A DNA stretch of 36,861 bases from Lachnospiraceae bacterium (GCA_021205565.1 JAJPXG010000082.1:1-36861), one strand, 5' to 3'; positions 18,069 through 25,203 are shown, counted from the stretch's first letter. Translations and numbers: made by a program. The notes: generated by a model not told the origin, from the letters alone.

Positions 18069-18356
18069 TTACGAGGATTGCTTCGGAACCAGTTCCAGCT
18101 TTAATACCATATCCAGCCCATCGGCCAGACGCTTTAAAGTCGACAGGGCTGGGTTGGCATTTCCCTTTTCAATTTTGCTGATGTCAGACTGGTCAATGCC
18201 GGTGCGCTCTGCCAGCTGCTTTTGCGTTAGATGCTGTGCCTTTCGGGCTTCAATGAGGGCAGCCATCAGGTTATATTCCGGCTCAGAGGCATCCCATTCT
18301 TTTTTAAAATCAGGGTTTTTAAGTTTCTTGTTGAGATATTTTGTAAAATCATCCAT
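18069..18356 (-). CDS. XRE/HigA-type antitoxin
   Basis: A 95-residue helix-turn-helix protein. After an N-terminal segment (MDDFTKYLNKKLKNPDFKKEW), a complete Cro/C1-type domain spans about residues 30-90. LTQKQLAERTGIDQSDISKI is the DNA-recognition part, and NPALSTLKRLADGLDMVL completes the bundle. This layout is that of antitoxins paired with Gp49/HigB-type RelE-superfamily toxins. The toxin gene lies directly upstream but is truncated, so the antitoxin appears to be an orphan. It probably represses its own promoter at 18549-18577, where a perfect dyad lies between -35 and -10. Its 3' end is 11 bases from the convergent membrane-protein gene. Confidence 0.85.
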   Translation of the reverse strand: MDDFTKYLNKKLKNPDFKKEWDASEPEYNLMAALIEARKAQHLTQKQLAERTGIDQSDISKIEKGNANPALSTLKRLADGLDMVLKLELVPKQSS

Positions 18357-18529
18357 GAGCGGTTTTTCTTTCTGTATAATGGTTCACGCAGGTCATTTCC
18401 GTAATCCTTTAAAAGCGAGATCATTCTCAGCACTTTGGTCAGCATTTTATCATCCAGCTGATCGAGAAAATCTTCAACAGGACAATTTCCATGTTCAGTA
18501 CGGTAGAATTCAATTTGAAAATCTTTCAT
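18266..18529 (-). pseudogene. HigB/Gp49-like toxin, C-terminal half lost
   Basis: The first 51 residues (MKDFQIEFYRTEHGNCPVED through GNDLREPL) match the N-terminal half of phage-derived Gp49-like, RelE-superfamily HigB toxins. In intact family members, LREP is followed by about 60 residues holding the catalytic beta-sheet (a segment of the type GIFELR...RVLYF). Here the sequence jumps straight to the region before the antitoxin start and then reads through the antitoxin gene in another frame. This indicates an internal deletion. The start at 18529 has AAAGGG upstream; an in-frame ATG at 18550 is less likely. The product should lack RNase activity. The alternative is a very diverged short toxin, which I consider unlikely. 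Confidence 0.7.
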
Positions 18530-18548
18530 TCGAGATGTCCCTTTCATC

Positions 18549-18577
18549 AATACAGGGGAAATATCCCCTCAAGTCAA
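18549..18577 (-). promoter_or_regulatory. Toxin-antitoxin promoter with operator dyad
   Basis: On the minus strand, TTGACT (18572-18577), a 17-bp spacer and TGTATT (18549-18554). The spacer holds a perfect dyad, AGGGGA-N4-TCCCCT (18554-18569). A dyad between -35 and -10 is the usual autoregulation site of HigA-type antitoxins. The -10 is weak. Confidence 0.6.
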
Positions 18578-18814
18578 GAGCAAAAATAGATTTTGTGGAA
18601 ATCATAGCACAAATGATAGAAGGAAGCTGTGGATATATCGACCCAAATGATTTCGTCATGCTGTAACAAAGTAAAAAATTCTTCGCCTTTTATAATGAGA
18701 TGCATCCATTGTCGCACCGTGATGTCCGCTTTGCAGGTAATTGCGGACAGGAATTTGCGGCACATGCACAAGGACAAGAGCTTTTGATAATCAAAAATGA
18801 GGAGGAACAGGAAG
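18578..18814. other. Intergenic stretch, no gene recognised
   Basis: Between the toxin remnant and the lipoprotein gene I see no recognisable gene. Short frames exist on both strands, but none has a ribosome binding site or a family match. AGGAGG at 18800-18805 belongs to the lipoprotein gene. Confidence 0.5.
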
Positions 18815-19864
18815 ATGAAGAAAGGGTTGATGAGCTGGATAGGCCTACTGGTCATCTGTGTGCTGGCGTTGACAGGATGTACGCCCTTTGGAAGAGATGC
18901 CGGTTCAGGAGGCGGAGACACATCCGCGAAGCCCGTGATTTACCTCTATCCGGAGGAGACCACTGAAGTAAATGTGCAGCTGGATTTCAACGGAACACTG
19001 ACCTGCACGTATCCAGTGTATGAGGATGGCTGGACGGTGACGGCTGAGCCGGACGGGACGCTGAAAGGCAGCGCTGGACAGACTTACCGTTATCTTTACT
19101 GGGAAGGCATCAATGATTTTGAGCCTGACTTTTCGCGAGGCTTCTGTGTGGCAGGTGAGGAAACAGCGGCCTTCCTCGAAACGGCGCTTGTTAAGCTGGG
19201 GCTTAACAGAGAGGAGGCCAATGAATTCATTATCTACTGGCTGCCGCTCATGGAGGGGAACGCTTATAATCTGATTTCCTTCCAGCGGGAAAGCTACACG
19301 GACAATGCTGTCCTGACAGTCTCCCCCGAACCGGATACAGTCATCCGGGTTTATATGGCGTGGAAAGGGCTGGACGAGCCGGTAGAGATTGCGGCGCAGG
19401 AGCTTTCCGGCGCGGAACGGATCGGGTTTACCCTGGTGGAATGGGGCGGCTGCGAGGTGACGGTCGGCCTGCCAGGAGGCAGTTTCGACCGGACAGAGGT
19501 GGTTTACGCGGAAAGCGGCGCAATTTTATTTTCGGACCAGGACGTGACGGAGGCGCTGGCCGTTGTCAGTGAGTATATTTCGGAGAAAATCTACGATACA
19601 ACCGATAACAGAACTTATCAGATATACTACTCAAACCTGGAATATCCGGAGGAAAAACAGAAGACCGCGTACCTGAGCAGCCATTATAAGAAAGGCTATA
19701 CTGAAGGAAATGTCATCATGCTGCAGTTGGATCAGGTAAGCATACTGCAGGAGGCTTATGATGGGACAGAATGGCCCGAGGTCGTAAGCAATCCTGACTG
19801 GTGCATCTGGCTGGGCCGCGCGGATGCGGACGCGGAGTGGGAGATTATCGGGCAGGGGTACTGA
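18815..19864 (+). CDS. Secreted lipoprotein with KPVIYLYP-type domain
   Basis: A 349-residue predicted lipoprotein. A basic, hydrophobic signal peptide ends at the lipobox LALTGC with C22 as the lipidation site, so the protein should be anchored to the outer face of the membrane. A Gly/Ser-rich spacer is followed by AKPVIYLYPEET, the start of a conserved domain found in many secreted bacterial proteins whose function is not established. Its other typical parts are YRYLYWEG, a GFCVAGEETAAFLE stretch and ALVKLGLNREEANEFIIYWL; the domain ends about residue 215 near GFTLVEWGG. The C-terminal approximately 120 residues are not recognised. Start 18815 is chosen over ATG 18797 because AGGAGG (18800-18805) is then correctly spaced. 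It is monocistronic, ending before a bidirectional terminator. Confidence 0.8.
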   Translation: MKKGLMSWIGLLVICVLALTGCTPFGRDAGSGGGDTSAKPVIYLYPEETTEVNVQLDFNGTLTCTYPVYEDGWTVTAEPDGTLKGSAGQTYRYLYWEGINDFEPDFSRGFCVAGEETAAFLETALVKLGLNREEANEFIIYWLPLMEGNAYNLISFQRESYTDNAVLTVSPEPDTVIRVYMAWKGLDEPVEIAAQELSGAERIGFTLVEWGGCEVTVGLPGGSFDRTEVVYAESGAILFSDQDVTEALAVVSEYISEKIYDTTDNRTYQIYYSNLEYPEEKQKTAYLSSHYKKGYTEGNVIMLQLDQVSILQEAYDGTEWPEVVSNPDWCIWLGRADADAEWEIIGQGY

Positions 19865-19920
19865 AAATATTCACAGTTGTTTGGCACGACAGGATTTTTC
19901 AAGAATGTTGTCGTTGCCTG

Positions 19921-19966
19921 AAAAAATCCGATCAGACGCTATCATAACATCTGGTCGGATTTTTTT
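19921..19966. terminator. Bidirectional intrinsic terminator
   Basis: AAAAAATCCGATCAGA (19921-19936) pairs with TCTGGTCGGATTTTTT (19950-19965), a 16-bp stem with one G-U wobble. A-run and T-run flanks allow termination in both directions. It serves the lipoprotein gene from the left and the zinc-finger/DUF4258 pair from the right. Confidence 0.88.
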
Positions 19967-19984
19967 ACTAAAGATATGATTGCT

Positions 19985-20212
19985 TCAGGCGGCCTGCCTG
20001 TAATCGATCACCGCGATTTCAGTCAGCATACCTTTTACCTGCTGGATAATGTTCTCGATTTTTTCGAGAACATCTCCGCTGATATATTCTTCTCCGCACT
20101 GAGTACATTTTTCACAGGGTACATTTTTAATAATAATATAGCAGTTTTGATAATCTGTCATATAGGTGGTTGTAGAAGCTTCTACATTTCCTTTACAATA
20201 AAAGCAAGTCAT
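19985..20212 (-). CDS. YgiT-type zinc-finger protein, MqsA-like antitoxin candidate
   Basis: A 75-residue protein with two CxxC pairs: C3/C6 and, in PCEKCTQCGEEY, C36/C39 with an additional C33. This is the YgiT-type zinc-finger fold seen in the N-terminal half of MqsA. The following helix (GDVLEKIENIIQQVKGML) ends the protein, so the DNA-binding C-terminal domain of full-length MqsA is absent. Short YgiT proteins are commonly paired with DUF4258 proteins as presumed toxin-antitoxin modules. The start at 20212 has AAAGGAG seven bases upstream, inside the end of the DUF4258 gene. Its start codon follows the partner's TGA by one base, so translation is tightly coupled. The in-frame ATG at 20242 is less likely. 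Confidence 0.82.
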   Translation of the reverse strand: MTCFYCKGNVEASTTTYMTDYQNCYIIIKNVPCEKCTQCGEEYISGDVLEKIENIIQQVKGMLTEIAVIDYRQAA

Positions 20213-20213
20213 A

Positions 20214-20525
20214 TCAGTTCTCCTTTCTGGTTCTGAAATCATTTTCCCATTTATCTGTATCCGGAAAATAGGCCGTAATTAGAAACAAATCGGTTTCATT
20301 CATTCCTATAACGGTGTGCATGGGAGATTTATCGATACTCTGTCCCAATATGAGGCAACTTGGATAGGGATAATCATCCGGATATTGTTCGATAATTTCA
20401 CCTGTTTGTATACACATCAGAATATCCCTTAAAAGAATATCTCTCTGTTCCAGCCGCTTTGCAGCATGTACAGTTATTTTTATATGTTTTGGAGAGCATA
20501 GCGCTCGTAAATCTATGATATCCAT
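20214..20525 (-). CDS. DUF4258 protein, toxin candidate
   Basis: A 103-residue protein with the DUF4258 pattern: ITVHAAKRLEQRDI (about 17-30, with the typical H-x3-R-x2-R spacing), then DILMCIQTGEIIEQYPDDYPYPSCLILG and a C-terminal beta part ending FPDTDKWENDF. DUF4258 proteins resemble the RelE/BrnT-type RNase fold and usually lie beside a YgiT zinc-finger gene, as here. Toxin action is inferred from context only. The start at 20525 is set by AAAGGA six bases upstream; the upstream ATGs at 20540 and 20543 lack a ribosome binding site. Toxin first, antitoxin second is the mqsRA order. A good promoter lies 20 bases upstream. Confidence 0.82.
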   Translation of the reverse strand: MDIIDLRALCSPKHIKITVHAAKRLEQRDILLRDILMCIQTGEIIEQYPDDYPYPSCLILGQSIDKSPMHTVIGMNETDLFLITAYFPDTDKWENDFRTRKEN

Positions 20526-20544
20526 AAGCAGTCCTTTCATCATT

Positions 20545-20573
20545 ACTATATACTAAAAACAGATGAAAAGCAA
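20545..20573 (-). promoter_or_regulatory. Sigma-A promoter of the DUF4258/YgiT pair
   Basis: On the minus strand, TTGCTT (20568-20573), a 17-bp spacer and TATAGT (20545-20550). The expected transcript start is near 20538, giving a leader of about 13 bases before the AUG at 20525. Confidence 0.65.
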
Positions 20574-20644
20574 TCGGAGTTTCTTTCAGAAAATTTTAAG
20601 AAATCGTATGCCCATGTTTCTTTGACATGCTGGCATACGCGCAT

Positions 20645-20681
20645 GAAAAAATCGCGGGAGGGCAATCTGAGGCCCTCCCGC
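20645..20681 (-). terminator. Intrinsic terminator of the spore protein gene
   Basis: GCGGGAGGGC (20654-20663) and GCCCTCCCGC (20672-20681) form a perfect 10-bp stem with an 8-base loop. Read on the minus strand, it is followed by GATTTTTT. It lies about 100 bases after the SASP stop codon. Confidence 0.85.
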
Positions 20682-20779
20682 TTCGTGTTTTTATCTACGT
20701 CTTCGTTCATTCAGCCAAATGGCTGGAAATTACCGTTTATCACCTGCGCAGGCTGCGCGGGTGAGACTCCGGCAGCTTC

Positions 20780-20989
20780 TTACTGGTTGCTCATGGTTTC
20801 TTCCTGTGCCTTGATCATGCGGCGAACCATCTCGCCGCCGATGGAACCGGCCTCTTTGGAAGTTAAGTCGCCGTTGTAACCCTCTTTCAGGTTGACGCCC
20901 AGCTCACCTGCAACCTCAGTCTTGAACTTGTCCATCGCGGCTTTCGCTTCGGGCACTTCCATCTGGTTGGTCTTGCTTGAACTTGCCAT
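20780..20989 (-). CDS. Alpha/beta-type small acid-soluble spore protein
   Basis: A 69-residue SASP, which coats spore DNA and protects it from UV and heat. The family pattern is clear: the protease-site region around FKTEVAGELGVNL (the GPR cleavage point of the family), then GYNGDLTSKEAGSIGGEMVR and MIKAQEE. The start at 20989 follows GGAGG by eight bases; GTG at 20998 is too close to that site. It is transcribed alone, with a sigma-G-type promoter at 21114-21142 and an intrinsic terminator at 20645-20681. It shows that the organism forms spores or descends from a spore former. Confidence 0.95.
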   Translation of the reverse strand: MASSSKTNQMEVPEAKAAMDKFKTEVAGELGVNLKEGYNGDLTSKEAGSIGGEMVRRMIKAQEETMSNQ

Positions 20990-21113
20990 AGTTTTCACCT
21001 CCGTGTCTTAGGATATCTATCGTGAAGGATAAGGCGCGCAGTCCCATCCCTCACATGTCTGGCCTCTGACGTTGGAACGATGCAAGTCGGTTCTGTGTTT
21101 CTTATCCTGGCAA

Positions 21114-21142
21114 TAGTATGTGAAGGCAAAAAAGAATTATGC
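21114..21142 (-). promoter_or_regulatory. Sigma-G-type forespore promoter of the SASP gene
   Basis: On the minus strand, GCATA (21138-21142), a 17-bp spacer and CATACTA (21114-21120). This matches the known sigma-G consensus (-35 GHATR, 17-18 bp, -10 CATNNTA) in every defined position. The leader to the start codon at 20989 would be about 118 bases. Confidence 0.8.
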
Positions 21143-21168
21143 TGGAAAGTTATGCCTTTCAAAGTTAC

Positions 21169-21338
21169 TATTCGCAGCAGGCTTGGAAGAGATAAAACAG
21201 ACCTGTCAAGCGTAGTTTGCTTGTAAGGGGCTGATTTATCTCTTTCAAGATGACTGAGAATCAGTCACTGCACCCACATAAGCAATCTTAGCCCTGTAAG
21301 GGGCAAGATTGCGCATGCGGGTGCAGCTGCTGCGAATA
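21169..21338. ncRNA. Candidate structured element with 12-bp terminal inverted repeats (RNA or MITE-like)
   Basis: TATTCGCAGCAG (21169-21180) is the exact reverse complement of CTGCTGCGAATA (21327-21338). Inside are three consecutive hairpins: a 12-bp stem closed by GGAAGAGATAAA (21185-21196) and TTTATCTCTTTC (21235-21246) with inner pairing CAAGC/GCTTG; TGACTGA-GAA-TCAGTCA (21251-21267); and a nested stem, CTGCACCC/GGGTGCAG (21268-21275 and 21319-21326) enclosing GCAATCTT/AAGATTGC. Together they could fold as a four-way junction. TGTAAGGGGC occurs twice (21222-21231 and 21295-21304). No known RNA family is recognised. Strand and transcription are unknown; a MITE-like repeat is an equal alternative. 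Confidence 0.5.
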
Positions 21339-21375
21339 ACAGCTGCTTGTCAATCAGAGCTGAAAGTGCTACAAT
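21323..21375 (+). promoter_or_regulatory. Sigma-A promoter and dyad upstream of the MATE gene
   Basis: TTGTCA (21347-21352), a 17-bp spacer and TACAAT (21370-21375) give a near-consensus promoter. The transcript start would be near 21382, about 25 bases before the ATG. GCAGCTG (21323-21329) and CAGCTGC (21340-21346) form a perfect dyad abutting the -35, a possible regulator site. Its left arm shares bases with the structured element. Confidence 0.75.
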
Positions 21376-21406
21376 TTTTCTCATCAAAAAACACAAGAGG
21401 TGTCTC

Positions 21407-22801
21407 ATGCCGCAGCAAAATGATTTTTCAAAAGGAAATATTCCCCGCACCGTCACGCGCCTGGCGATCCCCATGATTGCGGCCATGCTGGTGAACGCGC
21501 TCTATTCGGTGGTAGACCGGATTTATATCGGACACTTAGAGGATGTCGGGCAGCTGGCGCTGACCGGCATCGGCCTGTGTTACCCCATCACCATGTCAGT
21601 GACGGCATTTTCCTATCTGGTGGGAAACGGCGGCGGTCCGCTGACCTCGATTTTACGGGGCGCGGGTGATGACGAGGGCGCGGAGAAAATTCTCGGCAAC
21701 AGTATTACACTTTTAGTCGCTCTCGGTATCATCGTTCCGGCTGTCTGCCTGTTGATCAAAGAGCCGATCCTGTACCTCTTCGGCGCCAGCGACGCCACCT
21801 ACCCTTACGCGAACGCTTACATCACGATTTATCTGCTGGGTTCCATTTCCGTGATGCTGACACTGGGCTTAAATCCGTTTTTGAACGCGCAGGGCTTTAC
21901 CAGGATCGGCATGATGACAGTGCTGATCGGCGCAGTCTGTAATATTGTTCTTGATCCGATTTTTATTTTCGTCTTCGATATGGGCGTGTCCGGCGCAGCC
22001 ATCGCCACGGTCATTTCCCAGACCGTGTCCGCCGTCTGGGTTATTCTCTTTTTATTGGGCAAAAAGAATCTGATCCGCGTACGGGTTAAAAACTTAAAGC
22101 CTGAGGTCAAAACAGCCAGGCGTATCACGAGCCTGGGCTTTTCCAGCTTTGTCATGAGCATCACGGAAGCGGCGGTGTCTGCGGTATTCAATGCTTCTTT
22201 AAGTCAGTTCGGAGGCGATATTTATGTGACGGTGATGACCGTAGCGACTTCAGTCTCGCAGGTGGTGCATATGCCCATGAATGGCTTTGCCCAGGGCGCG
22301 CAGCCGGTAACCGGCTATAATTACGGCGCAGGCCAGTACGGCAGGGTGAAGGAATCCTTCCGTTTCCTGACGAAATTCTGCGTCACCTACGCGGTAGTGG
22401 CCTGGGCGCTCTTAATGCTGTTCCCTGCTCAGATTATTTCCATCTTTAATAATGACGCGCAGCTGATCGCGACAGCGGTACCGATGTTTCGGATTTTCTT
22501 CTGCATGAATTTTATCATGAGCCTGCAGATGGCGGCGCAGAACACGTTCGTGGCCATGGAGGAGAGTAAAAAGGCGACCTTTTTTGCCCTGTACAGGAAG
22601 GTTATTCTGTTAATCCCGCTGACACTCATTCTGCCGAGAATCGGCTTCGGCGTGGCGGGCGTCTTTGCGGCGGAGCCGGTGGCGGACACGATTTCGGCCG
22701 TGACCTGCTTTACGGTCTTTATGCTGACCGCATATAAAAAACTGGGAAAGCTGGGACAACAAGACGTCCGGGGGACGTCTGTTCTGCACCGACCGAAGTG
22801 A
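21407..22801 (+). CDS. MATE-family efflux transporter
   Basis: A 464-residue multidrug and toxin extrusion protein, a Na+- or H+-coupled exporter of the cytoplasmic membrane with about 12 helices in two pseudo-symmetric halves. Family features include TRLAIPMIAAMLVNALYSVV and DRIYIGHL near residues 17-45, the N-half segment VGNGGGPLTSILRGAG, and the second-half equivalent FAQGAQPVTGYNYGAG. Start 21407 is set by AGAGGTG just upstream and by a promoter ending at 21375; the earlier in-frame ATG at 21347 would lie inside that promoter. The last approximately 15 residues (QQDVRGTSVLHRPK) are hydrophilic and lie over a perfect DNA hairpin, so the family-like part ends before them. The substrate is unknown. 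Confidence 0.92.
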   Translation: MPQQNDFSKGNIPRTVTRLAIPMIAAMLVNALYSVVDRIYIGHLEDVGQLALTGIGLCYPITMSVTAFSYLVGNGGGPLTSILRGAGDDEGAEKILGNSITLLVALGIIVPAVCLLIKEPILYLFGASDATYPYANAYITIYLLGSISVMLTLGLNPFLNAQGFTRIGMMTVLIGAVCNIVLDPIFIFVFDMGVSGAAIATVISQTVSAVWVILFLLGKKNLIRVRVKNLKPEVKTARRITSLGFSSFVMSITEAAVSAVFNASLSQFGGDIYVTVMTVATSVSQVVHMPMNGFAQGAQPVTGYNYGAGQYGRVKESFRFLTKFCVTYAVVAWALLMLFPAQIISIFNNDAQLIATAVPMFRIFFCMNFIMSLQMAAQNTFVAMEESKKATFFALYRKVILLIPLTLILPRIGFGVAGVFAAEPVADTISAVTCFTVFMLTAYKKLGKLGQQDVRGTSVLHRPK

Positions 22802-22829
22802 AACGCAGACCAGACAGCTTTGCTGGCTG
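22762..22829 (+). repeat. Two hairpins at and after the MATE 3' end
   Basis: AGACGTCC-GGG-GGACGTCT (22762-22780) is a perfect 8-bp hairpin inside the last codons of the MATE gene. CAGACAGC and GCTGGCTG (22811-22818 and 22822-22829) make a second hairpin with one mismatch, followed by CTTTTG. The second could be a weak terminator, since no better one follows the MATE gene. Confidence 0.4.
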
Positions 22830-23109
22830 CTTTTGCGCATGCGTGATGCACCCGAAGGGCGTCTCGAAGAGGAGAACCGTGAATAGTGACATCCGTAGCG
22901 TGCACAGCATTAGGATTCACAAAGATTTAAGAAACTTTGCTTTAATTATTTGAGAAAAATGCTGGTATTCGCTGGAAAACTATGATACAATCATGAAATG
23001 AGTGCGGTCAGGAGGATGAGAAACCATCCCGATTTTTTCAGGCAAAGCTGTGAGCGGGAAAAACTGACAGCCGCACAAAAGCGAACATAAGTAAACCTGG
23101 GAGGAAGTT
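22802..23109 (+). promoter_or_regulatory. Intergenic region with extended -10 promoter and folded leader of tig
   Basis: This 308-base stretch holds no gene. An extended -10, TGATACAAT (22983-22991), with no good -35, is the best promoter candidate for tig. The leader of about 110 bases can fold: GTGCGGTCAG (23002-23011) against CTGACAGCCGCAC near 23064-23076. Inside is GGATG-N6-CATCC (23014-23029) followed by TTTTTT (23033-23038), a weak terminator-like hairpin. GTGAAT...ATTCAC (22879-22920) is a further inverted repeat upstream. Control by attenuation is only a possibility. Confidence 0.45.
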
Positions 23110-24441
23110 ATGAGTTTAAAGGTAGAGAACTTAGAGAAAAACATGATCAAAATGACCATAGAGGTGGAGGCGGCCGAGTTTGACAAAGCCCTGAATAAGG
23201 CTTATCAGCAGAACAAGGCGAAATACAGCATCCCCGGATTCCGCAAGGGTAAGGCGCCCCGCAAGATGATTGAGAGTATGTACGGCAAGGGTGTGTTCTA
23301 TGAGGACGCCGCCAACGAGATCATTCCCGGCGCGTATGAGAAAGCGCTCGAGGAGTATGAGGGCAAAGAGATTGTTTCCCGCCCCGAGGTGGATGTGATC
23401 CAGATCGGTGAGGGTGAGAACTTCATTTTCACCGCGGAAGCGGCCGTGAAGCCGGAAGTGACGCTGGGCCAGTACAAGGGCGTGGAGGTCGAGAAGGTGG
23501 AGGCCGAGGTGACTGACACCGAGGTGGACGCTGAGATTGAGAAAGAGCGCGAGACCAATTCCCGTGAGATCGACGTGGACGACAGACCGGTACAGGACGG
23601 CGATGAGGTCATTTTAGACTTTGAAGGCTTTAAGGACGGCGTCGCATTTGAGGGCGGCAAGGGCGAGGATTATCCGCTGACCATCGGCTCCGGTTCCTTT
23701 ATTCCGGGCTTTGAGGAGCAGTTGATCGGCGCTGAGATCGGTCAGGAGATGGAAGTGAACGTGACCTTCCCGGAGGATTATCAGGCCGAGGATCTGGCGG
23801 GTGCAGCAGCAGTATTCAAGTGCACCGTGAAGCAGATTAAGGTGAAGGAGCTTCCGGACTTAGACGATGAGTTTGCCTCCGAGGTATCCGAGTTCGACAC
23901 CATGGAAGAGTACAGAGAAGATGTGAAAAAGCAGCTTCTTCAGAAAAAGGAAGCTGATGTAAAGCGCGCGAAGGAGAACGCGGTGGTGGATGCTGTTGTG
24001 GCGAATGCCGAGATGGAAATCCCCGCGCCGATGCTGGAGTATCAGCAGAGACAGATGATTGAGGACTTTTCCCAGAGAATTCAGTCCCAGGGCCTGTCCT
24101 TCGAGCAGTATCTGCAGTTCACCAACAGCACCATGTCCAACATGATGGATCAGGTGAAGCCGCAGGCGGAGCAGCGTATCAAGGCAAGCCTGGTACTGGA
24201 GGCAGTAGCGGCGGCTGAGCAGATCGAGGCTACCGAGGACGAGTACAAAGAAGAACTCGAGCGCATGAGCAAGGAATATAACATGGAGGTTGATGCCATC
24301 GAGACCGCTCTTGGAGAGGGCGGCGAGAAGCAGGTGAAGGAAGACCTGGCAATCAACAAGGCCGTGCAATTCCTGGTAGAGAACGCGGTAGAGGTGGAAC
24401 CGAAGACCTCAGACGATGAGAACACCGAAGCAGAGGCGTAA
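23110..24441 (+). CDS. tig: Trigger factor, ribosome-associated chaperone
   Basis: A 443-residue trigger factor, the chaperone that binds the ribosome exit tunnel and holds nascent chains. The N-terminal ribosome-binding domain carries the signature GFRKGKAPR at residues 43-51. The FKBP-type peptidyl-prolyl isomerase domain follows ([15 protein letters not shown], then [18 protein letters not shown], about residues 160-205), and then the helical C-terminal arms, rich in Gln and Glu. Length is typical. GGGAGG lies before the ATG. It heads the quality-control cluster tig-clpP-clpX-lon-engB, in the order common to clostridia. The acidic tail ending DDENTEAEA is unusual only in degree. Confidence 0.97.
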   Translation: MSLKVENLEKNMIKMTIEVEAAEFDKALNKAYQQNKAKYSIPGFRKGKAPRKMIESMYGKGVFYEDAANEIIPGAYEKALEEYEGKEIVSRPEVDVIQIGEGENFIFTAEAAVKPEVTLGQYKGVEVEKVEAEVTDTEVDAEIEKERETNSREIDVDDRPVQDGDEVILDFEGFKDGVAFEGGKGEDYPLTIGSGSFIPGFEEQLIGAEIGQEMEVNVTFPEDYQAEDLAGAAAVFKCTVKQIKVKELPDLDDEFASEVSEFDTMEEYREDVKKQLLQKKEADVKRAKENAVVDAVVANAEMEIPAPMLEYQQRQMIEDFSQRIQSQGLSFEQYLQFTNSTMSNMMDQVKPQAEQRIKASLVLEAVAAAEQIEATEDEYKEELERMSKEYNMEVDAIETALGEGGEKQVKEDLAINKAVQFLVENAVEVEPKTSDDENTEAEA

Positions 24442-24566
24442 GTAAGCGTAAGGTCATAAAGCCCCGGTTCATCAGATCCGGGTCTTCATGGAAAAAGTGT
24501 TATAAAGAAGAAAGGAAACAGCAGCTGCGAGGTTTTTGCGAAAGCTTCACAGGCAGCTGTTCAGAA

Positions 24567-24585
24567 CGAATCCTCAGAGGATTCG
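24567..24585 (+). promoter_or_regulatory. Perfect 19-bp palindrome before the clpP ribosome binding site
   Basis: CGAATCCTC-A-GAGGATTCG (24567-24585) has nine-base perfect arms and ends two bases before AAGGAG of clpP. It does not match the CtsR or CIRCE heat-shock operators. It could be an operator or an mRNA hairpin that limits ribosome access. The rest of the tig-clpP gap (24442-24566) holds only a 5-bp GC hairpin without a T-run (about 24462-24481) and no clear promoter. Confidence 0.55.
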
Positions 24586-24599
24586 GAAAGGAGATCACG

Positions 24600-25187
24600 A
24601 TGAGTTTAGTACCTTATGTCATAGAGCAGACGAGCAGAGGAGAAAGATCCTACGATATTTATTCCAGACTGTTAAAGGACAGGATTATTTTCCTGGGAGA
24701 GGAAGTCAATGATACCAGCGCTTCTTTAGTAGTGGCGCAGCTCCTTTTCCTGGAAGCAGAGGATCCGGACAAGGACATTCATTTATACATCAACAGCCCC
24801 GGCGGCAGCATCAGCGCCGGTATGGCGATTTATGATACCATGCAGTACATCAAGTGCGACGTTTCCACGATCTGTGTAGGCATGGCGGCCAGCATGGGTG
24901 CGTTCCTGTTGGCGGGCGGCACGAAGGGCAAGCGCATGGCGCTGCCAAACTCGGAGGTGATGATTCATCAGCCCTCCGGCGGCGCGCAGGGACAGGCCAC
25001 CGAGATCGAGATCACAGCAAAGCACATTCTTTTCATTAAGGAGAGAATGAACCGTATCCTGGCTGAAAACTGCGGCAAAACCTATGAGGAGGTTGCCAGA
25101 GATACCGAGCGTGACAACTGGCTGACTGCCGAGGACGCCATGGCGTACGGTCTGATTGACAGCGTGGTGACCAGAAAAGACAATTAA
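24600..25187 (+). CDS. clpP: ATP-dependent Clp protease proteolytic subunit
   Basis: A 195-residue ClpP, the barrel-shaped serine protease that works with ClpX. The catalytic triad is complete: S98 in [12 protein letters not shown]123 in [10 protein letters not shown] and D172 in [11 protein letters not shown]. The N-terminal segment [20 protein letters not shown] matches the propeptide and axial-loop region of the family. The start at 24600 has AAGGAG six bases upstream, preceded by a perfect palindrome. clpX follows after 16 bases with no terminator, so the two subunits are co-expressed. Confidence 0.98.
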   Translation: MSLVPYVIEQTSRGERSYDIYSRLLKDRIIFLGEEVNDTSASLVVAQLLFLEAEDPDKDIHLYINSPGGSISAGMAIYDTMQYIKCDVSTICVGMAASMGAFLLAGGTKGKRMALPNSEVMIHQPSGGAQGQATEIEITAKHILFIKERMNRILAENCGKTYEEVARDTERDNWLTAEDAMAYGLIDSVVTRKDN

Positions 25188-25203
25188 TTATTGAGAGGGA
25201 AAC

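Noticed and set aside
18154..18666. 170-codon plus-strand frame over the antitoxin/toxin remnant
   Set aside because: It is the antisense shadow of the XRE gene and toxin remnant; the composition is not protein-like.
18574..18921. 115-codon minus-strand frame before the lipoprotein
   Set aside because: It overlaps the signal-peptide region of the lipoprotein gene and lacks a ribosome binding site and any family match.
20622..20879. 85-codon plus-strand frame opposite the SASP gene
   Set aside because: It overlaps the SASP gene and its terminator on the other strand and has no plausible start signal.
21169..21346. A known riboswitch controlling the MATE gene
   Set aside because: The near-consensus MATE promoter lies downstream of the structured element, so the element is not in that mRNA leader.
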